Assembly (NCBI RefSeq): GCF_029590555.1
Contig: NZ_CP081001.1
Span: forward strand, 1,860,001 to 1,924,000
Source of the DNA: Sphingobium sp. V4
GTDB lineage: Bacteria > Pseudomonadota > Alphaproteobacteria > Sphingomonadales > Sphingomonadaceae
Direction of reading: 5' to 3'
Length of the DNA: 64,000 nucleotides
The translations under genes were made by a program, and so were the position numbers. Position 1 is the first letter of the stretch. The number at the start of each line of letters is the position of its first letter. The notes under the pieces are model-generated. The model saw only the letters and a program-made list of their open reading frames with translations. It was not told where the DNA came from and searched no databases. Of the stretch, positions 45,871-55,270 are shown one piece after another.

Positions 45871-46929
45871 ATGCAGCGCCTGCCCTTGTCCCTCGCCATT
45901 CCCTGTGTTTCGCTGGCGCTGGCCGCCTGTATTCCCGCCGAAGCGGAGCATCCGGCCCCCGCCCCGGCCGGGACGCCCGCCCCGCCGCCGCACAAGCGCG
46001 TGGATGCGCCGGGCGTGACGCTGGCCGAACCCGAACCGGTCTGGACCGCGCAGCAGGTCGTGGCCAATGCCCGGACCGTCAGCGCCTCCACCTATGTCGT
46101 CCAGCCCGGCGACACGCTGCGCGGCGTCGGCAATCGCACCGGCGCGGGATCGGAAGCGATCGCGCGCGCCAACGGCATCGCCCCGCCCCATGTCCTGCGC
46201 GCGGGGCAGCGCCTCTCCATCCCAGGCGGCCGCTATCATCTGGTGGCGGAGGGCGAGACCGGCATCGCCATCGCGGCGACCTATGGCGTGCCCTGGCGGC
46301 AGATCGTCGCGGTGAACGGGCTGGAGCAACCCTATGTCCTGCGTCGCGGCCAGCGCCTGCTGCTGCCGGGCGGCACGCCGGCCACCCCGCCCAGCCTGGA
46401 GCAGCGCGCCGCCGCCTTCCGCATCGACATTGACGATGTGCTGACGGGAGGCCAGCCTGCGGTGAAGGACAATGCCCCGATCGCCGTCGCCTCTTCGCGG
46501 CCCGACCCCCTGCCCGCCAACAGGCCGATCGCCCAGCCTGCAGCCTTCGGCGGCAGCTTCGCCTGGCCTGTCAGGGGGCCAATACTCTCCCGTTTCGGCC
46601 CCGGCGCGAGCGGCGCCAGGAATAACGGCATCGACATCGCCGCGCCCACCGGCACGCCGATCCGCGCGGCCGCGGACGGCGTGGTCGCCTATGCCGGGGA
46701 CAAGATCGCAGTGTTCGGCGGCCTGGTCCTCATCAACCATGGCGGCAGCTGGGTCAGCGCCTATGGCCATGCCAGCCGGATCGACGTGGTGCGCGGGCAG
46801 AAGGTGCGACAAGGCCAGGTAATCGGCCTCACCGGTGACACCGGCTATGCCAGCAAACCCAAGCTGCATTTCGAACTGCGCAAGGACCGCACGCCGGTAA
46901 ACCCCATTGGACAGCTTCCCCCGGCATGA
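45871..46929 (+). CDS. nlpD: NlpD/LytM-type lipoprotein with two LysM domains
   Basis: Murein-associated lipoprotein of 352 residues, probably an activator of amidases in cell separation. The lipobox is LALAAC (Cys20). Two LysM repeats follow (YVVQPGDTLRGVGNRTGAGSEAIA.. and YHLVAEGETGIAIAATYGV..), then the M23 domain from about residue 235. The first zinc ligand is replaced (NNGIDIAAP rather than H.G.D), as in E. coli NlpD, so it is likely non-catalytic. Its stop overlaps the next ATG (ATGA), coupling it to a potassium channel gene. Confidence 0.93.
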   Translation: MQRLPLSLAIPCVSLALAACIPAEAEHPAPAPAGTPAPPPHKRVDAPGVTLAEPEPVWTAQQVVANARTVSASTYVVQPGDTLRGVGNRTGAGSEAIARANGIAPPHVLRAGQRLSIPGGRYHLVAEGETGIAIAATYGVPWRQIVAVNGLEQPYVLRRGQRLLLPGGTPATPPSLEQRAAAFRIDIDDVLTGGQPAVKDNAPIAVASSRPDPLPANRPIAQPAAFGGSFAWPVRGPILSRFGPGASGARNNGIDIAAPTGTPIRAAADGVVAYAGDKIAVFGGLVLINHGGSWVSAYGHASRIDVVRGQKVRQGQVIGLTGDTGYASKPKLHFELRKDRTPVNPIGQLPPA

Positions 46930-47984
46930 GGATCCACCGGCCGCCTGCCTCCTCCCCCACGGCCGGTTTCCTGCGGCGACGCTCCTCCATGCCGATGTGG
47001 CTCGACCTGACATGGCGCGTGGGGCTGGTGTTCGGGCTGATCGCGCTGGTGCTGCTGCTCCACTGGGTCGGGCGCGATGGCCTCAAGGATAATCATGACG
47101 ACCAGATCAGCTTCATCGACGTCCTCTACTTCACGACGGTGACCGTCACGACGGTCGGCTATGGCGACATCGTACCGGTCACGCCCGAAGCGCGGCTGTT
47201 CGAATCCCTGGTCGTGACGCCGATCCGCCTGTTCGTCTGGCTCATCTTCCTCGGCACCGCCTATAATCTCTTCTTCCGCAACATCATCTACAGGTGGCGC
47301 ATGGCACGCATCCAGGCCGATCTGCACAATCACATCATCGTCACCGGGTTCGGCACCAGCGGGCAGGAAGCCGTCCACGAACTGCTGGCCCGCGGCACCG
47401 ACCCGCGCGAAATCGTCGTCATCGACGGCAGCGAAAAGGCGCTGGCGCTGGCGGAGGAGCTGGGCTGCAACATATTGTGTGGCGATTCGACCCGCGACCG
47501 GACGTTGAAGGATGTCGCGATCCACCGGGCGCGCAGCATGATCGTGTCGGCGGGACGCGATGATACCTCCATCCTCATCACGCTGACCGCCCGGCATCTG
47601 GCCCCGCGCCTGCCGATCAGCATCGTCGTGCGCAACGAGGATAATGAACTGCCCGCGCGCCAGGCGGGCGCGACCACCGTCATCAACCCGGTCAGCTTCG
47701 CCGGGCTGCTGCTGGCGGGCAGCACCAGCGGCAGGCATGTCGCTGATTATATGGCCGACCTCGCAGCATCGGGCGGGCGGGTGAAGCTCAACGAACGGCT
47801 GGTCCTGGCGGAGGAGATCGGCCGCCCCCTGTCGGCGATCCGCACCGGCCTGGGCGTTCGCATCTATCGCGACGACCGCCCCATCGGTTTCTGGGAGGAG
47901 GAGGCAAAGCGGCTCCAGACCGGAGACGTCATCATCGAAATCGCGCAGGGCGACGATACCGGAACCAGCCGCCCGCCGAGCTGA
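46926..47984 (+). CDS. Ion channel with RCK/TrkA-N domain (potassium channel)
   Basis: A 352-residue two-transmembrane potassium channel. Helix 1 is VGLVFGLIALVLLLHWVG; the pore helix and selectivity filter TTVTVTTVGYGDIVPVTPEAR precede helix 2 (PIRLFVWLIFLGTAYNLFF). The RCK Rossmann domain starts at IIVTGFGTSGQEAVHELL and is followed by an RCK-C-like region. The N-terminal 20 residues are Pro/Arg-rich and lie at the nlpD overlap; an ATG 21 codons in (MPMWLDLTW) is an alternative start. Coupled to nlpD. Confidence 0.92.
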   Translation: MRIHRPPASSPTAGFLRRRSSMPMWLDLTWRVGLVFGLIALVLLLHWVGRDGLKDNHDDQISFIDVLYFTTVTVTTVGYGDIVPVTPEARLFESLVVTPIRLFVWLIFLGTAYNLFFRNIIYRWRMARIQADLHNHIIVTGFGTSGQEAVHELLARGTDPREIVVIDGSEKALALAEELGCNILCGDSTRDRTLKDVAIHRARSMIVSAGRDDTSILITLTARHLAPRLPISIVVRNEDNELPARQAGATTVINPVSFAGLLLAGSTSGRHVADYMADLAASGGRVKLNERLVLAEEIGRPLSAIRTGLGVRIYRDDRPIGFWEEEAKRLQTGDVIIEIAQGDDTGTSRPPS

Positions 47985-48035
47985 TTCCAGCACCCCGTGA
48001 CATTTGGCGCGAAAATCCCTATGTGCGCGCCAATC

Positions 48036-49415
48036 ATGGCAACCAAAATTCCCGAAGCGCCGAAAGTCGGCATGGTGTCGCTCGGCTGTCCCAAAAATCT
48101 GGTGGACAGCGAACGCATCCTCACCAAGCTGCGCTCCGACGGCTATCAGATGTCCGCCGACTATGCCGGCGCCGATGTCGTGCTGGTCAACACCTGCGGC
48201 TTCCTCGATTCCGCCAAGGAGGAGTCGCTGGAGGCGATCGGCGAGGCGATCGCGGAAAATGGCCGCGTGATCGTCACCGGCTGCATGGGCGATGAAGCCG
48301 CGTTGATCCGCGCCAAATTCCCGCAGGTGCTGGCCGTCACCGGGGCGCATCAATATGAGCAGGTGGTCAATGCGGTGCATGACGCATCGCCGCCCATCCC
48401 CAACGCCTTCGTCGACCTGGTGCCCGAAGGCGGGCTGAAACTGACCCCCCGCCACTACAGCTATCTGAAGATCAGCGAAGGCTGCAACCATCGCTGCTCC
48501 TTCTGCATCATCCCTTCGATCCGCGGCGACCTCGTCAGCCGCCGCGTCGACGCCGTGTTGCGCGAGGCGGAGAAGCTGGTCCATGCCGGCACGAAGGAAC
48601 TGCTGGTCATCAGCCAGGACACGTCGGCCTATGGCGTCGACACGCGCCACGAGACGCGCCAGTGGAAGGGCCATGAAGTCCGCGCCCACATGACCGACCT
48701 CGCCCGCGAACTGGGCCAGCTCCGCACGGCGGAGGGCCAGGCGCCCTGGGTTCGGCTGCACTATGTCTACCCCTATCCCCATGTCGATCAGGTCATTCCG
48801 CTGATGGCCGAAGGGCTGCTGACGCCCTATCTCGACATTCCCTTCCAGCATGCCGCGCCGAGCGTGCTCAAGGCGATGAAGCGCCCCGCCAATGAAGCCA
48901 AGGTGCTGGACCGCATCCGCAAGTGGCGTGACATCTGCCCCGACATCGCGATCCGCTCCAGCTTCGTCGTTGGCTTCCCCGGCGAGACCGAGGCGGACTT
49001 CCAATATCTGCTCGACTGGCTGGACGAGGCGCAGCTCGACCGCGTCGGCGCCTTCCGCTTCGAACCGGTCGAAGGCGCTGCCGCCAATGATCTGCCCGGC
49101 GCCGTGCCCGAAGAGGTCAAGGAAGAACGCTATCAGCGGATCATGGAAAAGACCGCCGCGATCAGCGCCGCCAAGTTGCAGGCGAAGGTGGGCCGCGTCC
49201 TGCCCGTCATCCTCGACGAGGTCGGCGAACCGGACGAAGACGATGGCAGCATCGGCGCGACCGCACGCAGCCAGGCCGACGCGCCGGAAATCGACGGCAA
49301 TGTCTTCCTGCGCGACGTGGGCGAAGGGCGGAAGCCCGGCGACATCTTCGACGTCATGATCGAGGATGCCGACGAGCATGACCTCTACGGCGTGCCGGTG
49401 GACAGCATCGCGTAA
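48036..49415 (+). CDS. rimO: Ribosomal protein S12 methylthiotransferase RimO
   Basis: Radical SAM enzyme that methylthiolates Asp88 of ribosomal protein S12. The 459 residues (from the ATG at 48036) contain the N-terminal cluster cysteines (SLGCPKN, NTCGF, TGCMGD), the radical SAM motif CNHRCSFC, and a C-terminal TRAM domain (about 395-455). GTG 47997 and ATG 48021 are upstream in-frame alternatives; 48036 begins closest to the conserved fold. Confidence 0.95.
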   Translation: MATKIPEAPKVGMVSLGCPKNLVDSERILTKLRSDGYQMSADYAGADVVLVNTCGFLDSAKEESLEAIGEAIAENGRVIVTGCMGDEAALIRAKFPQVLAVTGAHQYEQVVNAVHDASPPIPNAFVDLVPEGGLKLTPRHYSYLKISEGCNHRCSFCIIPSIRGDLVSRRVDAVLREAEKLVHAGTKELLVISQDTSAYGVDTRHETRQWKGHEVRAHMTDLARELGQLRTAEGQAPWVRLHYVYPYPHVDQVIPLMAEGLLTPYLDIPFQHAAPSVLKAMKRPANEAKVLDRIRKWRDICPDIAIRSSFVVGFPGETEADFQYLLDWLDEAQLDRVGAFRFEPVEGAAANDLPGAVPEEVKEERYQRIMEKTAAISAAKLQAKVGRVLPVILDEVGEPDEDDGSIGATARSQADAPEIDGNVFLRDVGEGRKPGDIFDVMIEDADEHDLYGVPVDSIA

Positions 49416-49505
49416 CGATTGGCAAGCGGAGCGTCGGCGGCATAGTCTGCGCGCAGCACAGGGCCGAGTCGCGTGCCGGCCCTGCATCGCTGTGGGAGAG
49501 ATGCC

Positions 49506-50111
49506 ATGCCCCGTCGTGCCGTCCTTGCGTCCTGCCTTGTCATCGCGTCCGGCCTTGCCGCGCCCGCCCCGGCGCAGGACAAGAGCGTGCCCGAAGCGAT
49601 CATCTACCGCGATCCGGGCTATCGCGGGCCTGCCGCGGCCCAGTCCCGCGCCGATCCCGACCTTCGCCTCGCCTGGCCGGTCCACAGCGTGCGCGTGCAA
49701 CGCGGGACGTGGGAACTGTGCAGCCTGCCCAATTTCCGCGGCACCTGCTTCGCTACCAGCCAGAGCCTTGCGATCATCGGCAACCGGCTGGGCTTCGGCA
49801 ATCGCCTCGGCTCGATCCGCCCGGCCCTGCCCGACGGCGGACCAGGTGGCGAATGGGGCGGCGGCAATCTGGCACCGGGGACCGGCCGGTCGCTGAGGGG
49901 GATGGCGGCGCAATTCTATCCGGATCCGACCTTGCGCGGGAAACGCGTCCTCGCCTGCCCACAGGGCGCGGCGACGAGCGCCTGCGCTGCACGGTCGGCC
50001 GACGAATTCTGCTCACGCTCGGGCTGGACCGCCGCCGCACGGGAAGCGATGGAGACGGTCAACCGCCGCGTGTACCTGGCCGACGTGCTGTGCAGCCGGA
50101 CGGGCCGATAG
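49506..50111 (+). CDS. Secreted beta/gamma-crystallin-like protein
   Basis: A 201-residue protein with a signal peptide (MPRRAVLASCLVIASGLAAPAPA). The first domain (about 30-110) fits a beta/gamma-crystallin fold: AIIYRDPGYRG, then VHSVRVQRGTWELCSLPNFRGTC and NRLGFGNRLGSIRP. A Gly-rich linker follows. A second repeat (AAQFYPDPTLRGKRVLACP) leads to a Cys-containing tail. No N/D-x-S/T-S calcium signature is obvious. GGGAGAG lies before the ATG at 49506. Function unknown; such proteins may bind calcium or inhibit proteases. Confidence 0.75.
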   Translation: MPRRAVLASCLVIASGLAAPAPAQDKSVPEAIIYRDPGYRGPAAAQSRADPDLRLAWPVHSVRVQRGTWELCSLPNFRGTCFATSQSLAIIGNRLGFGNRLGSIRPALPDGGPGGEWGGGNLAPGTGRSLRGMAAQFYPDPTLRGKRVLACPQGAATSACAARSADEFCSRSGWTAAAREAMETVNRRVYLADVLCSRTGR

Positions 50112-50134
50112 AGCCAAGCGCTTGATCCGCAGCG

Positions 50135-50956
50135 TCATCGTGCCGCGATGAAGCCGTCCTGATATTCGGTCTTGATCGCCCCGCGCATCGCCGCATCGAC
50201 CGGCAGCCGCACCTCATAGCTGCCCTCCGCATAGGGACCTGCGCTGTAGGGGCCGATCACCACCACCACGGCGTCGATCAGCTTGCCGTCCTTCGATGCG
50301 GGCACCAGCAGTTGCTCCATCGGATCGATGCACTGGGTGAAGTCGTCGTCCCCGCGCACCACCGGCGCACCGCGCTTTTCCGCGCGCTGATTGTCCAGTT
50401 CGGCGCAGAATCGATCCCTGATCGCGGCGGCAAAGGCGGCCGGGGTGGTCATCACCGCCTTGATACTGGTTTCCCGCTTGCGCGCCTTGTCCCACAGCAG
50501 CCCGTCATAACCGGTCATGCCATGCGCGCCGCCGGTATAGACATAGGTCTGCGACTGGAGCGACAGAAAGCGCGGCGTATCGGCCGCGACGGTCCATCGT
50601 GTTTCCAGGCTGTGCGGACGGAAGGGGTAGCCCGATCGTTTCGCCGACGCGCTGTCCTCCCGCGCCATTTTCAGCGCATCCGCCTTGGACGACGCCGCTT
50701 CCTTGCCGAATTTATCGACCAGGAAAGGGATCGCCGCCGCCTGCGCCGGATAGGCGTAGGCAAATTCGAGAAAGTCGGTCTTTTCCTCCTCCTCGAAGGG
50801 TTCGGCAGGCGGCGCCGGGGGTGGCGCGCCCGCCATGCGGTCGGCAAAGCGGGTGGCCGCGACATTGGCTGCTGCATTGTCCGCCGCGACGTCCTGCGCG
50901 GGGGAACAGGCGCCAAGCGCCAGCACCGCCGCCGATAGCAGCCCCCCGCCCCGCAT
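50135..50956 (-). CDS. DUF3298/DUF4163 lipoprotein (RsiV-like domain)
   Basis: Lipoprotein of 273 residues; lipobox LALGAC with Cys17. A low-complexity Ala/Pro/Glu linker (about 40-60) precedes the domain with FLSLQSQTYVYTGGAHGMTGYDGLLWD, typical of the lysozyme-binding RsiV/DUF3298 group, and VVVVIGPYSAGPYAEGSYEVRLP. The ATG overlaps the stop of the upstream small gene by one base. Likely periplasmic; possibly lysozyme- or peptidoglycan-related, by analogy only. Confidence 0.82.
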   Translation of the reverse strand: MRGGGLLSAAVLALGACSPAQDVAADNAAANVAATRFADRMAGAPPPAPPAEPFEEEEKTDFLEFAYAYPAQAAAIPFLVDKFGKEAASSKADALKMAREDSASAKRSGYPFRPHSLETRWTVAADTPRFLSLQSQTYVYTGGAHGMTGYDGLLWDKARKRETSIKAVMTTPAAFAAAIRDRFCAELDNQRAEKRGAPVVRGDDDFTQCIDPMEQLLVPASKDGKLIDAVVVVIGPYSAGPYAEGSYEVRLPVDAAMRGAIKTEYQDGFIAAR

Positions 50957-51156
50957 CAATGCGCCTTGGCCGCGCGGCAGCGTTCGCCGATCGCCTTGCG
51001 CGCATAGTCGCTGTCGAGCGCACGGCCGGCATTGGACCAGCCCTCCGCGATCAGCGCGGCCTGGACCGCATTGCTATTGTCGAAACGGCCCGTGTCGGCC
51101 AGCGCATAGGCCCGCGCCCGCGCAGCCTGAAGACTGCGGTCGTCACCGTGAATCAT
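50956..51156 (-). CDS. Small conserved-looking hypothetical protein
   Basis: A 66-residue, charged, soluble helical protein (MIHGDDRSLQAARARAYALAD...). It has no signal peptide or membrane segment and ends RAAKAH. AAGGAG precedes the ATG at 51156 by 7 nt, and its stop overlaps the lipoprotein start (TGATG), so the two are coupled. I do not recognise a family. Confidence 0.65.
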   Translation of the reverse strand: MIHGDDRSLQAARARAYALADTGRFDNSNAVQAALIAEGWSNAGRALDSDYARKAIGERCRAAKAH

Positions 51157-51297
51157 GATCCTTCTCCTTCTCATTTTCTGCCCGCAAATCTAGGCTTCTC
51201 CGGCCCGCAGCGCAAAGGAAGAAAGGGCCGGTCGTGCGCTGCGGACGATGAAAATTTTGGCTTTCCATGGCCGATCTCTTTCCCCTACATCCGGCCC

Positions 51298-52692
51298 ATG
51301 ACCGAATTTTCCGACCTGCTCAAAGCGGACAACCAGCAGCCCGCCCGTTCGATCCACCTGGTCGAAACCAAAGGCGTCGAGGCGTGGCTTTCGACCCAGC
51401 CCGACCGGGTGCGTGCGCTCGTCGCGGCGCAGCGGTTCAAGGGCAAGGCCGGCGAGCAGGCGATCCTGCCGGGCGATGGGGACGAGTGGTCCGTGGTGGC
51501 GGGCGTCGCCAGCAAGGACGCGCTGGGCCCCTGGTGCCTCGCCCGCCTGGCCGAAACATTGCCCGAAGGCTGCTACAGGCTGGCGGAAGGTACGCCGGGC
51601 GCCGCGGCGCTGGGCTGGCTGACGGCGCAATATCGCTTCGACCGTTATCGCAAGGATGAGGCATCCACCGGCCCGCGCATATTGCTGACCGGCGGCGTCG
51701 CGCAGATCGACCCGGTCGTGCAACTGGCGACGGCGGTGGCGCTGGTCCGCGACCTCGTCAACACGCCCGCCGCCGACATGGGGCCGCCCGACCTGGAAGC
51801 CGCGGTGGAAAAGGTCGCCAGATCCTTCGGCGCGGCTGTCAGCGTGACGCGCGGCGATGCGCTGGAACAGGGCTATCCGATGATCCATGCCGTCGGCAAG
51901 GCGGCGGACAAGGGCTTTGCCCCGCGCCTGATCGAACTCACATGGGGCGATCCCGCCCATCCCCGCGTCGCGCTGGTCGGCAAGGGCATCTGCTTCGACA
52001 GCGGCGGGCTCGATATCAAGCCGTCGTCGGGAATGCGGCTGATGAAGAAGGATATGGGCGGCGCGGCCCATGCGCTGGGCCTGGCGCAACTCGTCATGGC
52101 CGCGCGCCTGCCGGTGCGGCTGCACCTGCTGATCGCGGCGGCGGAAAACGCCATATCGGGCAACGCCTTCCGCCCCGGCGACATATTGCGCACGCGCAAG
52201 GGGCTGACCGTGGAGATCGGCAATACCGACGCCGAAGGGCGGCTGGTGCTGGGCGACGCTCTGACCCGCGCCGGCGAGGAGAAGCCCGAACTGCTGATCG
52301 ACTTCGCCACCCTGACCGGCGCGGCGCGCGTCGCGGTCGGCCCGGACCTGCCCGCGCTCTTCGCCAATGATGACGGGGTGGCGGCGGAGATGGCGGCGCT
52401 GGGCGCCGAGATCGACGACCCGACCTGGCGCCTGCCCTTGTGGGACGGCTATGCCGACATGCTGAAATCAGACGTGGCCGACATCAACAATGCCGGCGAA
52501 GGCGGTTTTGCCGGAGCGATCACCGCCGCGCTGTTCCTCAAGCGCTTCGTTCCCGAGGATACGCCCTGGCTGCACCTCGACACCTTCGCCTGGCGCCCGT
52601 CAGGCAAGCCGGGGCGGCCCAAGGGAGGCGAGGCGCTGGGGATGCGCGCGGCCTTCCGCCTGCTGCAAAGGCGATACGGCAGGGACGGTTAG
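51298..52692 (+). CDS. pepA: Leucyl aminopeptidase family protein (M17)
   Basis: Two-metal aminopeptidase of 464 residues. The C-terminal catalytic domain contains VGKGICFDSGGLDIKPSSGM, the metal-ligand motif NTDAEGRLVLGD (about 320-331), DFATLTGAARVAVG and DINNAGEGGFAGAITAALFL. The N-terminal domain is divergent, as in the alphaproteobacterial M17 subgroup. The frame extends far upstream but the ATG at 51298 is the natural start. Divergent from the small gene at 51156. Confidence 0.93.
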   Translation: MTEFSDLLKADNQQPARSIHLVETKGVEAWLSTQPDRVRALVAAQRFKGKAGEQAILPGDGDEWSVVAGVASKDALGPWCLARLAETLPEGCYRLAEGTPGAAALGWLTAQYRFDRYRKDEASTGPRILLTGGVAQIDPVVQLATAVALVRDLVNTPAADMGPPDLEAAVEKVARSFGAAVSVTRGDALEQGYPMIHAVGKAADKGFAPRLIELTWGDPAHPRVALVGKGICFDSGGLDIKPSSGMRLMKKDMGGAAHALGLAQLVMAARLPVRLHLLIAAAENAISGNAFRPGDILRTRKGLTVEIGNTDAEGRLVLGDALTRAGEEKPELLIDFATLTGAARVAVGPDLPALFANDDGVAAEMAALGAEIDDPTWRLPLWDGYADMLKSDVADINNAGEGGFAGAITAALFLKRFVPEDTPWLHLDTFAWRPSGKPGRPKGGEALGMRAAFRLLQRRYGRDG

Positions 52693-52753
52693 GCGCTGCG
52701 ACAAAGCGCCGATCCGTTACGCAACCGGATTGGCCATTGCGCGTTACGTCCAC

Positions 52754-53161
52754 ATGACCGCGCAGATCGCCAAAGAATCGCTTGCCGAAACCGACCGTCC
52801 GGGACTGCAACCGCTGCGTCAGTGGATGCGAACTCTGGTCGACTATGTCCGCTCCGGCAAGCCTGACCTCACCAACCGTCAGATGGCCCTCATGATGACG
52901 GTCTATATCGGCAACGGACCGCATACGGTGCGTGGCCTGGCGGAGGCGTTGCACGTCTCCAAGCCGGTCATCACCCGCGCGCTGAACAAGCTTTCGGCGC
53001 TCGGTTATCTGCGCCGCGAACGCGATGTGGCCGATCGTCGCAATATTTTCATCACCCGGACCCCAAAAGGGGCGGAATTTCTTGACGCCTTTCACCATTT
53101 CATCGCAGGAACCGCGCGCGATGAACGGCTCCAACACCCCTCAGCGGAACGCACCGCCTGA
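52754..53161 (+). CDS. MarR-type winged-helix regulator
   Basis: A 135-residue winged-helix protein with HTH around TVRGLAEALHVSKPVITRALNKLSALGYLRRERDVADRRNIFITRT and a helical N-terminus. The start at 52754 has no strong ribosome binding site, but upstream frame belongs to pepA antisense/other phase. Its last 41 bp overlap the start of the NlpC/P60 gene, an unusually deep overlap suggesting coupled expression. Target unknown; possibly its own operon with nlpC/P60 and argC. Confidence 0.82.
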   Translation: MTAQIAKESLAETDRPGLQPLRQWMRTLVDYVRSGKPDLTNRQMALMMTVYIGNGPHTVRGLAEALHVSKPVITRALNKLSALGYLRRERDVADRRNIFITRTPKGAEFLDAFHHFIAGTARDERLQHPSAERTA

Positions 53162-54029
53162 AAGAACCCGGTTCAAGCTCGACGGCCGCTCCGTCGCGCT
53201 CGACCGTCGTGTCCACGCGGCGCGCGGCGACCTCGCCGACCTGGCGCTCGCCGGTACGCTCTTTTCCGCCCATTATGCCCGCGCCGTCCCGTTGACATGC
53301 GTCGCGCCGGGGACGCCGATCCTGTCCGCCGCCTCGCCCACGTCCGAAGCGGTAAGCGAGTTGCTGCGCGGCGAGGTCTTCCACGCGCTCGACGTGATGA
53401 CCGACTGGGCCTGGGGCTTTTGCGGTCATGACGGCTATGTCGGCTATGTCCGCCGCGACGCGCTGGATGTCGAGGAAAAGCCGACCCATCGCATCATCGC
53501 GGGCGCGGCGCCGCTGTTCGCCGCCGCCGACATCAAGTCGCCCATCGCCGACTACTGGCCGCGCGGAAGCCGCTTCTCGGGCGAGGCGCAGGGCGACTTC
53601 ATCGCCTGCGCCGAAGGCTTCATCCATGCGCGCCACGCGGTCGCCATCGACGAACGTCCACAGGACTGGGTGGCCGTAGCCGAGGCCTATCTGGGCCAGC
53701 CCTATGTGTGGGGCGGGCGCGGCCATCGCGGCATCGACTGTTCGGGGCTGGTGCAGGTGGCGCTCGGCGCGGCAGGCATGGCCGTCCCGCGCGACACCGA
53801 CCTGCAATGCGAAGGCATCGGCGCGCCGATCGGCAGTGATGCCGCCCTCCAGCGCGGCGACATCATCTTCTTCCCCGGCCATGTCGGCATCATGACGGAC
53901 GGCAGGACGCTGCTCCACGCCAATGCCCACTGGATGGCAGTGGTGCGCGAGCCGCTGGCGGACGTGGTGGCGCGCCTTGTCGACACGCATGTCCAACCCA
54001 TCATCGCGCGGCGGAGGATCGGCGCATGA
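53121..54029 (+). CDS. NlpC/P60 cysteine peptidase with SH3-like N-terminus
   Basis: Cell-wall endopeptidase-type protein, 302 residues. The N-terminal half (about 35-175) holds bacterial SH3-like segments (LSAASPTSEAVSELLRGEVFHALD..WAWGFCGHDGYVGYVRRDAL). The NlpC/P60 domain follows with GQPYVWGGRGHRGIDCSGLVQ (catalytic Cys), a His in FPGHVGIM and a further HANAHW. No signal peptide is visible, as is common in this alphaproteobacterial subgroup. It overlaps marR by 41 bp, and argC by 4 bp (ATGA). Confidence 0.88.
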   Translation: MNGSNTPQRNAPPERTRFKLDGRSVALDRRVHAARGDLADLALAGTLFSAHYARAVPLTCVAPGTPILSAASPTSEAVSELLRGEVFHALDVMTDWAWGFCGHDGYVGYVRRDALDVEEKPTHRIIAGAAPLFAAADIKSPIADYWPRGSRFSGEAQGDFIACAEGFIHARHAVAIDERPQDWVAVAEAYLGQPYVWGGRGHRGIDCSGLVQVALGAAGMAVPRDTDLQCEGIGAPIGSDAALQRGDIIFFPGHVGIMTDGRTLLHANAHWMAVVREPLADVVARLVDTHVQPIIARRRIGA

Positions 54030-54970
54030 CCACCAGCATTTTCATCGACGGCGGGCATGGCACCACCGGCATCGAGATTGGCGACCGGCTGGCCGGCCGT
54101 CCCGAACTCTCGCTCATCACCGTTCCGGAAGAAAAGCGCAGGGATGCCGGCGCGCGCCGCGACGCGCTGAACGCCGCCGACATCGTCATCCTCTGCCTGC
54201 CCGACGACGCCGCGCGCGAAGCCGTGTCGTTGATCGACAATGGCCGCACCCGCGTCATCGATGCATCGACCGCGCACCGCGTCGCGGACGGGTGGACCTA
54301 CGGCTTCCCCGAGCTGGAACCGGGCCACCGCGGTCGGCTGGCGGACAGCCGCTTCGTCGCCAATCCGGGCTGCTGGCCGACCGGCTTCCTGGCGCTGGTC
54401 CGTCCGCTCGTGCTGGCCGGGCTGCTGCCGGCCGACTGGCCGGTGACGGTGTCTGGCGCGTCCGGCTATTCGGGCGGCGGCAAGTCGATGATCGCCGAAT
54501 ATGAAGGCGACGCCGGCGCGCCGACCGCCTTCCGCCCCTATGGGCTCAACCTGGCGCACAAGCATGTGCCGGAAATGACCCGCTATTCGGGCCTCGCCCA
54601 TCCGCCGTTGTTCGCACCGGCGGTGGCGGACGCCTATCGCGGCATGATCGTCGAAGTGCCGCTGCAACTGCGGGCGATGCCAGGCGCGCCTTCGGTCGTC
54701 GCCATCCACGACGCGCTGGCCGCCGCCTATGCGGAATCGCCGATCGTCAGCGTCGCCACGCTGGAAGACAGCGCCGCCATGGGACAGGTGCATCTGGAGC
54801 ATGTCGGCGCGACCGACCGGCTCGCCCTGTTCGTGTTCGGCAATGAAGAGCGCGGCCAGGCCCGACTGGTCGCCGCGCTCGACAATCTGGGCAAGGGCGC
54901 GGCGGGCGCCGCCGTCCAGAATCTCAACATCCTGGCCGGCCTGCCGGAAATAGCGGGCCTGCGCCTCTGA
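54026..54970 (+). CDS. argC: N-acetyl-gamma-glutamyl-phosphate reductase, type 2
   Basis: Arginine biosynthesis, third step. The 314-residue protein is the short (type 2) ArgC: NADP-binding FIDGGHGTTGIEIGDRL at the N-terminus, catalytic Cys in VANPGCWPTGF, and SGASGYSGGGKSMIAEYE. Its ATG overlaps the nlpC/P60 stop. The co-occurrence with a peptidoglycan peptidase is odd but may be only an operon of convenience. Confidence 0.95.
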   Translation: MTTSIFIDGGHGTTGIEIGDRLAGRPELSLITVPEEKRRDAGARRDALNAADIVILCLPDDAAREAVSLIDNGRTRVIDASTAHRVADGWTYGFPELEPGHRGRLADSRFVANPGCWPTGFLALVRPLVLAGLLPADWPVTVSGASGYSGGGKSMIAEYEGDAGAPTAFRPYGLNLAHKHVPEMTRYSGLAHPPLFAPAVADAYRGMIVEVPLQLRAMPGAPSVVAIHDALAAAYAESPIVSVATLEDSAAMGQVHLEHVGATDRLALFVFGNEERGQARLVAALDNLGKGAAGAAVQNLNILAGLPEIAGLRL

Positions 54971-54989
54971 ATCTCAGGGTCGATCGACC

Positions 54990-55199
54990 CTAGTGGATAG
55001 TACCCAGCGGCTGGTCATGGGCGAGCACCACGATCAGCCGCTCGATCTGTCGCCAGTGGCAGAAGTGGACATGATTGCCCTGGTCCAGGCTGTGGTCCGC
55101 CCGCGCCGCGGCTTCGTAGCCGGCATGGTCGCCGAACCGGCTGATCAGCTCGGCAGCATCCTCATAGCTCTTGCGGTTCGCAAGATATGGCATCTGCAT
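54990..55199 (-). CDS. Small hypothetical protein
   Basis: A 69-residue soluble protein (MQMPYLANRKSYEDAAELISRFGDHAGYEAAARADHS...NHVHFCHWRQIERLIVVL). It has the regular helical pattern of short sphingomonad proteins whose function is unknown. Start 55199 or 55193; an open frame extends to 55250. Convergent with argC. I do not recognise a named domain. Confidence 0.6.
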   Translation of the reverse strand: MQMPYLANRKSYEDAAELISRFGDHAGYEAAARADHSLDQGNHVHFCHWRQIERLIVVLAHDQPLGTIH

Positions 55200-55270
55200 G
55201 ATAACCCCCGACTTGTGCGCCCCTGATTGGAACCACGGTTCAATCACCATGCCAGTTGCCGCCTTTGGCC

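Noticed and set aside
46562..46929. Broken zinc site in the M23 domain of NlpD as a pseudogene sign
   Set aside because: E. coli NlpD has the same kind of degenerate site and acts as an amidase activator.
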